The notes under the pieces: generated by a model
Seen by the model: the letters and a program-made list of their open reading frames with translations, nothing else
The model's database searches: none
What the model was told of the DNA's origin: nothing
Shown here: one piece after another, positions 33,954 through 41,726 of the stretch
How positions within the stretch are numbered: the stretch's first letter is position 1
How the letters are laid out: each line of letters opens with the position of its first letter
Translations under genes and position numbers: made by a program
Assembly (NCBI RefSeq): GCF_014145505.1
Contig: NZ_JACIUZ010000041.1
Coordinates: 62,001 to 126,000, forward strand
Length of the DNA: 64,000 nucleotides
Direction of reading: 5' to 3'
Source: Limosilactobacillus fastidiosus
Lineage (GTDB): Bacteria; Bacillota; Bacilli; Lactobacillales; Lactobacillaceae

Positions 33954-34132
33954 AACTTATAGAGTGTAATCGCGGGAATCCTAATAGGCTAGCTTCGCGT
34001 CGTAACCAAAGCCTTCGAGTCTAACGCAGCGGAGCAAGCCTATTAGCTACGAACGATGAATGATGATTTCATCATCATTCATCGTTCTAGGTTAGCCAAC
34101 CAGGCTCTCGAGGAGGTTAATTCCCAGCTTCA
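33954..34132. repeat. Dispersed repeat R1, compact copy with strong hairpins
   Basis: One end (33954-34005) matches 49037-49088 on the other strand at 44 of 52 positions. The other end (34116-34132) matches 47984-48000 at 17 of 17, in the same relative order. Inside, CTAATAGGCT pairs with AGCCTATTAG (33981-34048). A perfect 17-bp stem with a 3-nt loop occupies 34051-34087 (GAACGATGAATGATGAT arm). No protein is encoded. It looks like a hairpin-forming dispersed intergenic element. Confidence 0.6.
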
Positions 34133-34143
34133 TTTTTTTCGTT

Positions 34144-35469
34144 TTATTGTTTTACCGACAACCGCTCAATCAATTCTTTCTGGTTCGGGAAAAGCTTGGT
34201 CAATTGATCAACCCTTGGGACGAGTAATTCACTGCTAGCGTTAGCAGAAATTCCGGCACTAACCTGTGAGAAGCCAGCACCGCTATCATTAGCATCTTCA
34301 ATGGCAATAAAGGTTCCCGCATTGACATAGAAGCCGTGGACTTCCTTCTTGGTCTTGTCTAGCCCTAACCGGACTGAATAGTATTGGCCATCCTGGGTGA
34401 AGCAATGAACGATTGCGGCATCCCCCAGTGAATACATCAGAGACTGGCCATCTTGAATCATGTGCAGGTATGACGGATGATCCTTGTCAACCGTCATGTA
34501 CATCGTTAACTCTCCCGGACGAATTCCCCGGTCAACCATGTATGAAGGGTAGAACTGCTTTAGCATCTTTTCCTGCTCAGCTTGTTGTTCCGGAGTGAGT
34601 TTTGGTGCTGGCTTCGCTGGGCCTTGGATCTCAAGTTCGCCCTTACCCGTCAGTAATGCATCAAACGCCTCCTGAATTGACGAAGAAAAACCAATGGAGC
34701 GTTCACCAATTACATCCGGAATTAATAATTGTCCCTTATTAATTGTGATGTAGTGGGCATGAGAATTGCTTGCGACCAGCTGCATACTTGGTGCCTTAAT
34801 CAGTTGGTTATGAGGACCGATTCCCAGTTCAAGGACAAGGATGTTCTTATCCTGGTACTGTTCGATAAATTGTTTAAAGCCCTGAACTTGTTCCTGGTTC
34901 ATCCGGAAAGTTGGTCCCGGAACATTCATTGCGATTGGGGCACCGCATTCCTCGCAGGTTGGTAAGTCATCTTCAGTAAGGGTTCCCGCCTGATCCTTTT
35001 CATAAATTTGATGAAGAGTTTCGTTTAAGGACACAACGGGGTGTTCTTGAGGATGGGCAGAGCAAACGCCACTTGTCCAACTTCCTTCAATTTCAAGCAA
35101 ATTATCAAACCCACCAATCTTAAAGTGATGATCGACATTGGAGGTCCAAATAAATGATGGCTTATTGCCAAGGATTTTCTTCAAATCGGCCATCAACTCA
35201 CCAGGATGGTAATTGTAAACGTAATATTCGCTTACCCGCGCATATGCCCGCCACTGATCTAGTTTATTGGTATAGTGATAGCTCAACGCATTTAAAAGAT
35301 TTTGGAAATGATACTTGTCAACCAGGTCACCAAGCACTGTCCGCAGTTTTTCATCATTAGCAAATAAGTTCAAGCCCTCTGAAATGGAAAAACCATTACT
35401 GGCGGTTACCAAAATTGCATCCGCATCTTTTAACCATTTTTGTGCGGTTTTAATTCCTAAATTAGTCAT
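34144..35469 (-). CDS. Sir2-like protein fused to a C-terminal DUF985-like cupin
   Basis: 441 residues. Residues 1-280 are a divergent Sir2 fold: TASNGFS (22-28) for the GAGxS loop, TSNVD (109-113), and EIEGSW with Glu128 in place of the catalytic His. Zinc ligands are partly kept (C136, C172, C175). After a Pro/Ala-rich linker (about 281-303), residues 305-440 resemble cupin_5/DUF985: SYLHMIQDGQSLMYSLGD, an AGTFIAIED strand, and the family-like ending LFPNQKELIERL. The start overlaps the end of sirtuin gene 3 by 8 nt, so they are co-translated. I know of no described Sir2-cupin fusion; function unknown. Confidence 0.75.
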   Translation of the reverse strand: MTNLGIKTAQKWLKDADAILVTASNGFSISEGLNLFANDEKLRTVLGDLVDKYHFQNLLNALSYHYTNKLDQWRAYARVSEYYVYNYHPGELMADLKKILGNKPSFIWTSNVDHHFKIGGFDNLLEIEGSWTSGVCSAHPQEHPVVSLNETLHQIYEKDQAGTLTEDDLPTCEECGAPIAMNVPGPTFRMNQEQVQGFKQFIEQYQDKNILVLELGIGPHNQLIKAPSMQLVASNSHAHYITINKGQLLIPDVIGERSIGFSSSIQEAFDALLTGKGELEIQGPAKPAPKLTPEQQAEQEKMLKQFYPSYMVDRGIRPGELTMYMTVDKDHPSYLHMIQDGQSLMYSLGDAAIVHCFTQDGQYYSVRLGLDKTKKEVHGFYVNAGTFIAIEDANDSGAGFSQVSAGISANASSELLVPRVDQLTKLFPNQKELIERLSVKQ

Positions 35470-36322
35470 TTTGTCCTCCTTTAATCAATGCAGCAACATC
35501 CTTTAAAACTTCATTAATGTCTTCATCAACCAGTAGTGAACGGTCCTTAATTACAGGACTGGTTAAAGCATCCTTAGGGTTAATGTTGGTATAGAAAGAA
35601 TTCGGCATGTAATGTGTCATTTCCCAGAACGGTTCCTGTATGAACATTGGTGTCATCCGGCCAACACCCATTTCAAGGAAAAGGATCTTTTCTCCCCGGT
35701 GTTGTCCCAAGAAGTGGTTAATCTTTTGGTACTCTTCGTTGTAAAGCTTATCTTCCAAAAATTCGGGGCCTCGAGCCCATAAAGTTAATGGTGCTCCATC
35801 CACTCTGCTCTTTGGAATTAAATCTGCTGCTAAACGGTGATCCTTCACTTTGGGCAGTAACTCATCTAAAATTCTTTGAGAACTATAGAGGTGCTTATCA
35901 GTATTTGGATTACTACTCTGGAAGTAAGACCAGGATCCCTGAATCTCACTTACTTGATCCTTACCAAAGAACTTTTTGAAAATCATATCCTGATTAGTCG
36001 TCACAATGTGGAAAGGTTTCTTCTTAAGAAGAGTTGTCAAATATTCATAAGTTGGCTTTTGCGGTGGAATGTTAAAAATCATGTTCATTGATTCTAAGGT
36101 AAAAGCCCAGTGCTCCTCTTCGGAATCAAAGTGGTTATAGAAGCCATTAAACAAACCTTGGAAGTGGTACTTATCATAAAAATATTTCATGTGCTTCATA
36201 AAGAGGGGGCTCGCTTCATACCAGAAGTTCATCCCGGCAGCGTTAGACATTCCTGATCCAGCACCAACAACAATCGCATCTGCATCTTTAACGTGTTGAA
36301 CAAGTTCTTCAACTTTTGTCAT
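35462..36322 (-). CDS. SirTM-like Sir2-family protein 3 (cysteine-free, Gln for His)
   Basis: 286 residues. GAGSGMSNAAG (20-30) and TTNQD (108-112) make the NAD+ site, and EIQGSW has Gln128 in place of His. There is no Cys in the protein, so the zinc ribbon of sirtuins is gone. The segment LEMGVGRMTPMFIQEPFW is nearly identical to one in sirtuin protein 1, showing common descent. It is the first gene of a two-gene operon with the cupin fusion and divergent from the nicotinate phosphoribosyltransferase gene. Confidence 0.8.
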   Translation of the reverse strand: MTKVEELVQHVKDADAIVVGAGSGMSNAAGMNFWYEASPLFMKHMKYFYDKYHFQGLFNGFYNHFDSEEEHWAFTLESMNMIFNIPPQKPTYEYLTTLLKKKPFHIVTTNQDMIFKKFFGKDQVSEIQGSWSYFQSSNPNTDKHLYSSQRILDELLPKVKDHRLAADLIPKSRVDGAPLTLWARGPEFLEDKLYNEEYQKINHFLGQHRGEKILFLEMGVGRMTPMFIQEPFWEMTHYMPNSFYTNINPKDALTSPVIKDRSLLVDEDINEVLKDVAALIKGGQND

Positions 36323-36360
36323 CTTTTTTACCTCGTTTCGTTACAGCTTAGTTAATTCAT

Positions 36361-36371
36361 TACACTGTGTA
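36361..36371. promoter_or_regulatory. Palindrome in the sirtuin/pncB divergent region
   Basis: TACACTGTGTA is a perfect odd palindrome 38 nt before sirtuin gene 3. Together with TGTCCATAA at 36434 it is a candidate operator. The remaining 36323-36651 shows no gene; it should hold two divergent promoters. Confidence 0.3.
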
Positions 36372-36651
36372 GTTAAATTATGGAAATAGCATAAATGAAA
36401 AGAACATAAATTTGGAGTACAACTTCGCAAATGTGTCCATAATTAGTCAGAATTCATGATCTGTCGTTTGAATTAACTATTAATTTGAGGTCGTTACTGT
36501 TATTTTTATTTAAACAGTTGTTGAGTTCATTAGTAGCTGATTTTACCATGCACAAAAAGGACAAGCATATTCATAAATAACCCTATCTTTCTTGTTTGCC
36601 CTAACTTTTTAATTATTTTAAGAAATACCCACCGAAAGGACGTGGATCACA

Positions 36652-38118
36652 ATGAAGTACAATTACCCAGATGATAGTTTGGCCCTCCATACCGATGCGT
36701 ATGAACTAAGCATGATGCAAACTTATTGGAAACAGGGGATCAGTCAGAAACGGGCGATCTTTGAAGCCTTTTTCCGGAAAATGCCTTTTAACAACGGTTA
36801 CGCTATCTACGCCGGACTCGGCCACATTATTCAATACCTAAAAAACCTCCACTTTTCCGCAAGTGATATTGATTACCTCAAAACTACCGGTCAGTTTGAT
36901 GATGATTTCTTGGAATACCTGCGTAATTTCAAGTTTACGGGAACGGTCCGGAGCTTTGAGGAGGGTGAACTCGTCTTTAACAATGAACCCCTCCTCCAAA
37001 TTGATGCACCATTGATCGAGGGGCAACTGATCGAAACCGCCATCCTTAACATTTTAAACTACCAAATCATGGTCGCCACTAAGGCATCACGGATTAAGAC
37101 CGTTGTCGGCAACCAACCCGTAATGGAATTTGGTTCCCGTCGTGCCCAAGAATTTGATGCCGCACTCTGGGGAACCCGGGCCGCTTACATCGGTGGCTTT
37201 GATTCGACCAGCAACGTCCGCGCCGGGAAGCTCTTTGGGATCCCGATTTCTGGTACTCACGCCCACGCCCTGGTGCAAGCCTACCGAAGTGACTATGATG
37301 CCTTTAAAGCCTATGCCCAGACACACCATGATTGCACCTTCCTGGTCGACACCTTTGATACCCTTAAAAGTGGGGTACCGAATGCCATTAAGGTTGCCAA
37401 GGAAATGGGCGATCAGATTAACTTCCAAGCTGTCCGGATCGATAGTGGTGACATGTCCTACCTTTCTAAGAAGGTCCGGAAAATGTTGGATGATGCTGGC
37501 TTTACCAAAACGAAAATCATTGCATCTAACGGTCTTGACGAACAAACAATCCAAAACCTTAAGATGCAAGGTGCCCAGATTGATGTTTGGGGCGTTGGCA
37601 CTAAGTTAATTACCGCCTACGACCAACCAACCCTCGGGGCAGTCTACAAGTTAGTCGCCTTCGCGGGTAAGCAAGGAAAGCTCGTCGATACGATTAAGGT
37701 TTCTAACAATATTGGGAAAATTTCAACCCCCGGCAAGAAGCAGGTCTGGCGGATCAATGACCGAATCGACTGCAAGAATGAGGGTGATTACGTTGCCCTT
37801 GATCACGAGAAGCCGCAAAAGGAATCGGTTCTGAAGATGTTTAATCCTAACTACCCACTTCAACGGAAAAACGTCCGAGACTTCATCGCTCGCCCAATGC
37901 TCAAAACCATCTGGCAAGATGGCAAATTCGTTTACGACGAACCTAGTCTGGCGGAAATTCGGCAACGGCGCCAAAAGTCACTGGATGACTTCTGGAATGA
38001 ATACACACGAAACCTCAATCCAGAAATCTACCCAGTTGATCTTTCGCCACAATGCTACGATAATAAACAAAAAATTCTAACTGAAGTTCACCAATATGTG
38101 GACTCGTTTAAAAAATAA
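36652..38118 (+). CDS. pncB: Nicotinate phosphoribosyltransferase
   Basis: 488 residues. It joins nicotinate to PRPP, giving nicotinate mononucleotide, the first step of NAD+ salvage. Typical parts are the N-terminal DAYELSMMQTYW, EFGSRRAQ, GTHAHALVQAY (catalytic His near the phosphate loop) and VRIDSGDMSYLSKK. AAAGGA lies before the ATG. Divergent from sirtuin gene 3, which by family would consume NAD+ and release nicotinamide; the pairing suggests a local NAD+ turnover unit. Confidence 0.94.
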   Translation: MKYNYPDDSLALHTDAYELSMMQTYWKQGISQKRAIFEAFFRKMPFNNGYAIYAGLGHIIQYLKNLHFSASDIDYLKTTGQFDDDFLEYLRNFKFTGTVRSFEEGELVFNNEPLLQIDAPLIEGQLIETAILNILNYQIMVATKASRIKTVVGNQPVMEFGSRRAQEFDAALWGTRAAYIGGFDSTSNVRAGKLFGIPISGTHAHALVQAYRSDYDAFKAYAQTHHDCTFLVDTFDTLKSGVPNAIKVAKEMGDQINFQAVRIDSGDMSYLSKKVRKMLDDAGFTKTKIIASNGLDEQTIQNLKMQGAQIDVWGVGTKLITAYDQPTLGAVYKLVAFAGKQGKLVDTIKVSNNIGKISTPGKKQVWRINDRIDCKNEGDYVALDHEKPQKESVLKMFNPNYPLQRKNVRDFIARPMLKTIWQDGKFVYDEPSLAEIRQRRQKSLDDFWNEYTRNLNPEIYPVDLSPQCYDNKQKILTEVHQYVDSFKK

Positions 38119-38154
38119 GAAGGCCGGGAAATTTTCCCGACCTTCTTATTTTTT
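38117..38154. terminator. Bidirectional terminator after pncB
   Basis: AAGAAGGCCGGGAAA pairs with TTTCCCGACCTTCTT (one mismatch), followed by ATTTTTT, between convergent genes. Confidence 0.88.
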
Positions 38155-39157
38155 ACTCCTCAAATGTTAGAACTGTTTTTCCTTGCAGGTGACCACCGGC
38201 AATATGAGCAAGTGCATCGTTCACCTTTGTAAATGGGTAGCAACGATCAACCTTAGGATGGAGTTGTGTCTTCTCCAACATCTGACTTACCTGAGTTAAT
38301 TGATCCCCATCTTCATGAACGTTCATGAAATAGTAACGTTGGTTATTCTTTGCTGCTAAGCGATCTAAACGCCAACCCGCGGCGCCAAATAAGAGTCGCT
38401 TCCAGGCAGGCATCCCCGTACGAACAGCAAAATCATGGTTAGGCATCCCCCGAAGTGACACTAAGCGACCACCCTTCTTCAGAATTCCGAATTGTTTCTG
38501 GGTTTCTGGGCCACCAAGCGTGTCGATAACATAATCAACATTTGATAACACCTGAGAATAGTCAGTAGTCTGGTAGTTGATAAACTGGTCTACCCCAAGT
38601 TTCATGACCCGATCCTTATTTCTTCCACTACCATTGGTAATCACGGATAGTCCCTTTTCCTTTGCCAACGGGATCGCCATGGCACCAAAACTTCCGGTAC
38701 CACCAGAAATAAATAGGCGACCACCCTTCTTCACGTCCATTAACTGGAAAGCCTGCATTGCTGTCAGGGCAGTCAATGGGACGGTTGCCGCTTCCTCATT
38801 CGTTAAATACTCAGGAACTTTTGCAAGGGCGCTTTCCTCAATCATTACCTTTTCCGCAAACGCGCCGATCCTATCCAATGGCAACCGGGCGTACACTCGT
38901 TCACCAACTTTAAACTTGGTAACTTGTTTTCCTACCTGGATAACTTCACCGACTACTTCATTTCCCATAATTAAGGGAAGTGGGTAAGGAATCACTAGCT
39001 TAAATTGTCCCCGCGCGATCAGGAGATCCAATGGGTTAACACCAGCCGCTAATGTTTTAATTAATACCTGGTGGGGTCCTACATTAGGAAGATTAACGTC
39101 CTGGATAACTAACTTTGGCGATTGCTTTTGGTACTTTTCAAGAATAGCTGCTTTCAC
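38153..39157 (-). CDS. Quinone-oxidoreductase-like NADPH-dependent dehydrogenase
   Basis: 334 residues of the zinc-free medium-chain dehydrogenase type. VNPLDLLIARGQ and GNEVVGEV are typical of the N-terminal domain, and the Rossmann loop is LFISGGTGSFGAMAI. The GTG at 39157 is preferred, with GAGGAG 8 nt upstream. It reduces quinones or enones with NADPH; substrate unknown. Divergent from bioY. Confidence 0.85.
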   Translation of the reverse strand: MKAAILEKYQKQSPKLVIQDVNLPNVGPHQVLIKTLAAGVNPLDLLIARGQFKLVIPYPLPLIMGNEVVGEVIQVGKQVTKFKVGERVYARLPLDRIGAFAEKVMIEESALAKVPEYLTNEEAATVPLTALTAMQAFQLMDVKKGGRLFISGGTGSFGAMAIPLAKEKGLSVITNGSGRNKDRVMKLGVDQFINYQTTDYSQVLSNVDYVIDTLGGPETQKQFGILKKGGRLVSLRGMPNHDFAVRTGMPAWKRLLFGAAGWRLDRLAAKNNQRYYFMNVHEDGDQLTQVSQMLEKTQLHPKVDRCYPFTKVNDALAHIAGGHLQGKTVLTFEE

Positions 39158-39244
39158 GTGAAACACTCCTCTGCTAAAATGTGCTTTTAATTATAGTAAC
39201 CTAACGTTAAAATTAATCAAATAATATTGCTAAGGAGTAACCAA

Positions 39245-39769
39245 TTGAAAACTAAACAACTAACACTAGACGCGATGATGCTTGCAATCCTCATCATCTG
39301 TTCACAGATTACAATCCCCCTCCCAGGTGTTCCGCTGACCCTTCAAACATTTGCCATTGGAATGATCGCAACAATGCTTCCATTAAGGGATTGCCTTTTA
39401 ATAATCTTTACGTACCTCTTAATCGGGAGCGTTGGTCTCCCCGTCTTTGCCAACTTTGCTGGTGGCCTACCAATCCTCCTCAGTCCTTTGGGCGGCTACT
39501 TAATCGGCTTCCTGATTTACGGTCTCATTACAAGTGGTATCCTAGGATTAACGTCACGTAGCTCGCTGACGATCTGCTTAGCTAATTTTTTGGGAGCAGC
39601 TAGTCAACTCATCATCGGTGGTCTGTGGTTAATCCCCGCTAACCATCTCACCCTTTCACAAGCAATGACAATTGGGGTAATTCCGTTTATTATTCCGGGC
39701 ATCCTGAAGCTTTTCCTGGTTGTCATCGTTGCCCAGCGACTTTTGAAAGCACGATTGTTAGCAAGGTAA
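39245..39769 (+). CDS. bioY: BioY-family biotin transporter component
   Basis: 174 residues from the TTG 7 nt after AAGGAG. Six hydrophobic segments and the BioY signature GVPLTLQTFAIG, with ANFAGGLPILLSPLGGY. It is the substrate-binding S component of an ECF transporter and needs the shared EcfAA'T module encoded elsewhere. TAACGTTA in its upstream region is a possible BirA-type half site, weak evidence only. Confidence 0.9.
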   Translation: MKTKQLTLDAMMLAILIICSQITIPLPGVPLTLQTFAIGMIATMLPLRDCLLIIFTYLLIGSVGLPVFANFAGGLPILLSPLGGYLIGFLIYGLITSGILGLTSRSSLTICLANFLGAASQLIIGGLWLIPANHLTLSQAMTIGVIPFIIPGILKLFLVVIVAQRLLKARLLAR

Positions 39770-39795
39770 GAACCGACTAATATTGGAGGAACACT

Positions 39796-40032
39796 ATGGC
39801 AGTTGAGAACGAAGACGGACAATTCTCTTTAATAATTGATGACCAGTCCCAGAGTATCCAGGGAGTCAAATTTCCTGATCGAGCAATTTACCAGAACATT
39901 AAATTTGTCGTTAAAAGCAACGTCATGGAGGGATGGCAACCGACTTCAGCCGACATTGAAGAGCTAAAAGCCTTTATGGAAAATGGGCATCCCGAATTAG
40001 AGCAGCAATTTAAGACAATCATTGGTGATTGA
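39796..40032 (+). CDS. Class I Fic antitoxin (VbhA-like)
   Basis: 78 residues. The inhibitory motif (S/T)xxxE(G/N) is present as S41-N-V-M-E45-G46 on a predicted helix; in class I Fic systems its Glu blocks ATP binding in the partner. The C-terminal segment (SADIEELKAFMENGHPELE) resembles the VbhA-like end. TTGGAGGA precedes the ATG. The toxin start codon follows 1 nt after its stop, so the pair is an operon. The antitoxin seems intact although the toxin is broken. Confidence 0.75.
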   Translation: MAVENEDGQFSLIIDDQSQSIQGVKFPDRAIYQNIKFVVKSNVMEGWQPTSADIEELKAFMENGHPELEQQFKTIIGD

Positions 40033-40033
40033 T

Positions 40034-40590
40034 ATGAACGATGATAAATTAAGAAAAGCCTTTCTCTACCCAAACGGCACCTTGAGAAATAAGTTAGACA
40101 TCCAAGATCCTGATGAATTAAGTAGCGTCGAATTTCACATGGTTGCCCACCACGCTTTGTGGATCCTTGATCACGGGTATCAAGTTAGGAATATGGACGA
40201 CTTCCCGAAAATCCACCAATTTCTTTTTGGTGAACTTTATAGTTGGGCTGGTCAACCGCGCACTTATTATATTTCAAAGGGTGGCACAACCTTTATGCCA
40301 CCAACTGCCTTTGATATGGCAATCACTAATATCAACGCTCAAATTGATGAGCTGGTAAAGCAGATCAGCCAACTGCCTTCCAATATGCTAAACTGCTCGA
40401 CTCACTGAACTACCTCCACCCGTTCCGCGAAGGCAATGGCCGCACAACTCGCTTATTTTTGCAACTACTCGCTACCAATCATGGTCAATACCTCGAGTTT
40501 GGCCACCAAGATGCTAATGTTATTCAGGCATTGAATAATTCCGACCTGACAGTGATTCAACGGTTCATTCATGTAAAAAATTTGAACTAA
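40034..40590 (+). pseudogene. Fic-domain AMP-transferase toxin, frameshifted
   Basis: From ATG 40034 the frame covers the Fic N-terminal half (SSVEFHMVAHHALWILDHGY, FPKIHQFLFGELYSWAGQ) and stops at 40406-40408. A shift of one frame between about 40357 and 40388 restores AKLLDSLNYLHPFREGNGR, the complete HPFxxGNGR active site at 40417-40443. It then runs to a TAA at 40588. Full length would be about 185 residues. As written, the protein lacks its catalytic motif and should be inactive; a sequencing error is the other possibility. Confidence 0.8.
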
Positions 40591-40630
40591 AAAAGGATTG
40601 AGAACAAAGATAACGGTTCTCAATCCTTTT
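40591..40630. terminator. Bidirectional terminator after the Fic locus
   Basis: AAAAGGATTGAGAAC pairs with GTTCTCAATCCTTTT, between the convergent fic remnant and the rRNA/tRNA methyltransferase gene. Confidence 0.9.
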
Positions 40631-40636
40631 ATATTA

Positions 40637-41491
40637 CTATTTAGTTTGTCGCTTACCCAATTCCCAAAAAGCAAGTGCTGAAGCCGCAGCGACATTCAAA
40701 GAATCAACACCTGTCGTCATCGGGATCTTAATCGTAAAATCACTTTCTGTAATCGTCTTTTCCCGTAGTCCAGGGCCTTCTGATCCAAGAATGATCGCTA
40801 GTTTATCGACCTTATCCAGCTGAGAATCATCAATACTAACAGTATTATGACGCAAAGCCATGGCTGCTGCCTGATAGCCGTACTGGTGAAGAAGGCTAAT
40901 TCCTTTTGCCTGCCAAGCTTGGGCATCAACATAGGTCCACGGCACCTGAAAGACGGTTCCCATCGCTACCCGGGACGCACGACGATACAGCGGATCGGCT
41001 GAATCACTCGTTACAATCACCCCATCAATTCCTAGTGCAGCCGCTGAACGGAAGATTGCACCAATGTTCGCAGGATTAACCACACTTTCAAGGACTGCAA
41101 TCCGGGGATGATCAGCTGGCATCTTCGCTAAAAAGCTAGTTAGATCCGGTCGTTCGACACGATACATTGTGGAAAGGGCTCCGCGTAAAAGGTTGTAACC
41201 GGGCAACTGACGAAGTAACTCGCTGTTAGCTACATAAATTGGTGTTTGCCCTAATCCTGTCGTTTGGTTAATTGCCATTTCATGATCCAGATCAGCCAGG
41301 TCGCGATCGAGGAACTTTTCTTCCACTAAGAGTGAAGCCGGCTGGTAGCCAGCCCGTAAAGCCCGTTCAATTACCTTCGGGCTTTCCGCAATAAATAGGT
41401 TCCGAGCGTGAAAAAGCTGGGCTTCATTGAGTCGCACATAAGGATCTAAGTCGTTTCCTACTAAGTCCGTGAGAAAAATTAAGTTATGCAT
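40637..41491 (-). CDS. TrmH/SpoU-family RNA 2'-O-methyltransferase
   Basis: 284 residues. An N-terminal substrate-binding domain precedes a knotted SPOUT domain with motif 1 NPANIGAIFRSAAALG, motif 2 ILGSEGPGL and motif 3 TTGVDSLNVAAASAL. It methylates ribose 2'-O of rRNA or tRNA; target not predictable. Monocistronic. Confidence 0.9.
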   Translation of the reverse strand: MHNLIFLTDLVGNDLDPYVRLNEAQLFHARNLFIAESPKVIERALRAGYQPASLLVEEKFLDRDLADLDHEMAINQTTGLGQTPIYVANSELLRQLPGYNLLRGALSTMYRVERPDLTSFLAKMPADHPRIAVLESVVNPANIGAIFRSAAALGIDGVIVTSDSADPLYRRASRVAMGTVFQVPWTYVDAQAWQAKGISLLHQYGYQAAAMALRHNTVSIDDSQLDKVDKLAIILGSEGPGLREKTITESDFTIKIPMTTGVDSLNVAAASALAFWELGKRQTK

Positions 41492-41606
41492 AATAAATCA
41501 ACCTTATTCGTATTACTATATATCCATATTAAAACCTGTAGTCTCAAAATTCATTAACTTTAAAATAAAGTTTAAGGACTAATCCTTAATATCTTCTTGA
41601 TACGTA

Positions 41607-41654
41607 AAAAGTCGGATGATGAATTCAAATCTTATTCATCATCCGATTTTTTTA
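41607..41654. terminator. Terminator of guaA
   Basis: TCGGATGATGAAT pairs with ATTCATCATCCGA, flanked by A-run and T-run. It is about 75 nt past the guaA stop; the T-run is stronger on the plus strand. Confidence 0.7.
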
Positions 41655-41726
41655 TCTAGGATATTATTGGCAGACACCGGTAAAGTTTTCATTCCACTCT
41701 CTATCAAGGCGCAAGAACTCTGCCTG

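Noticed and set aside
34051-34087. CRISPR-like repeat
   Set aside because: Only one hairpin copy, with no regularly spaced repeats or cas genes.
37087-37609. Long antisense and shifted ORFs within pncB
   Set aside because: They mirror the codon pattern of pncB and resemble no protein.
40357-40408. Programmed ribosomal frameshift in the fic gene
   Set aside because: No slippery heptamer or downstream pseudoknot is seen; a plain indel is simpler.
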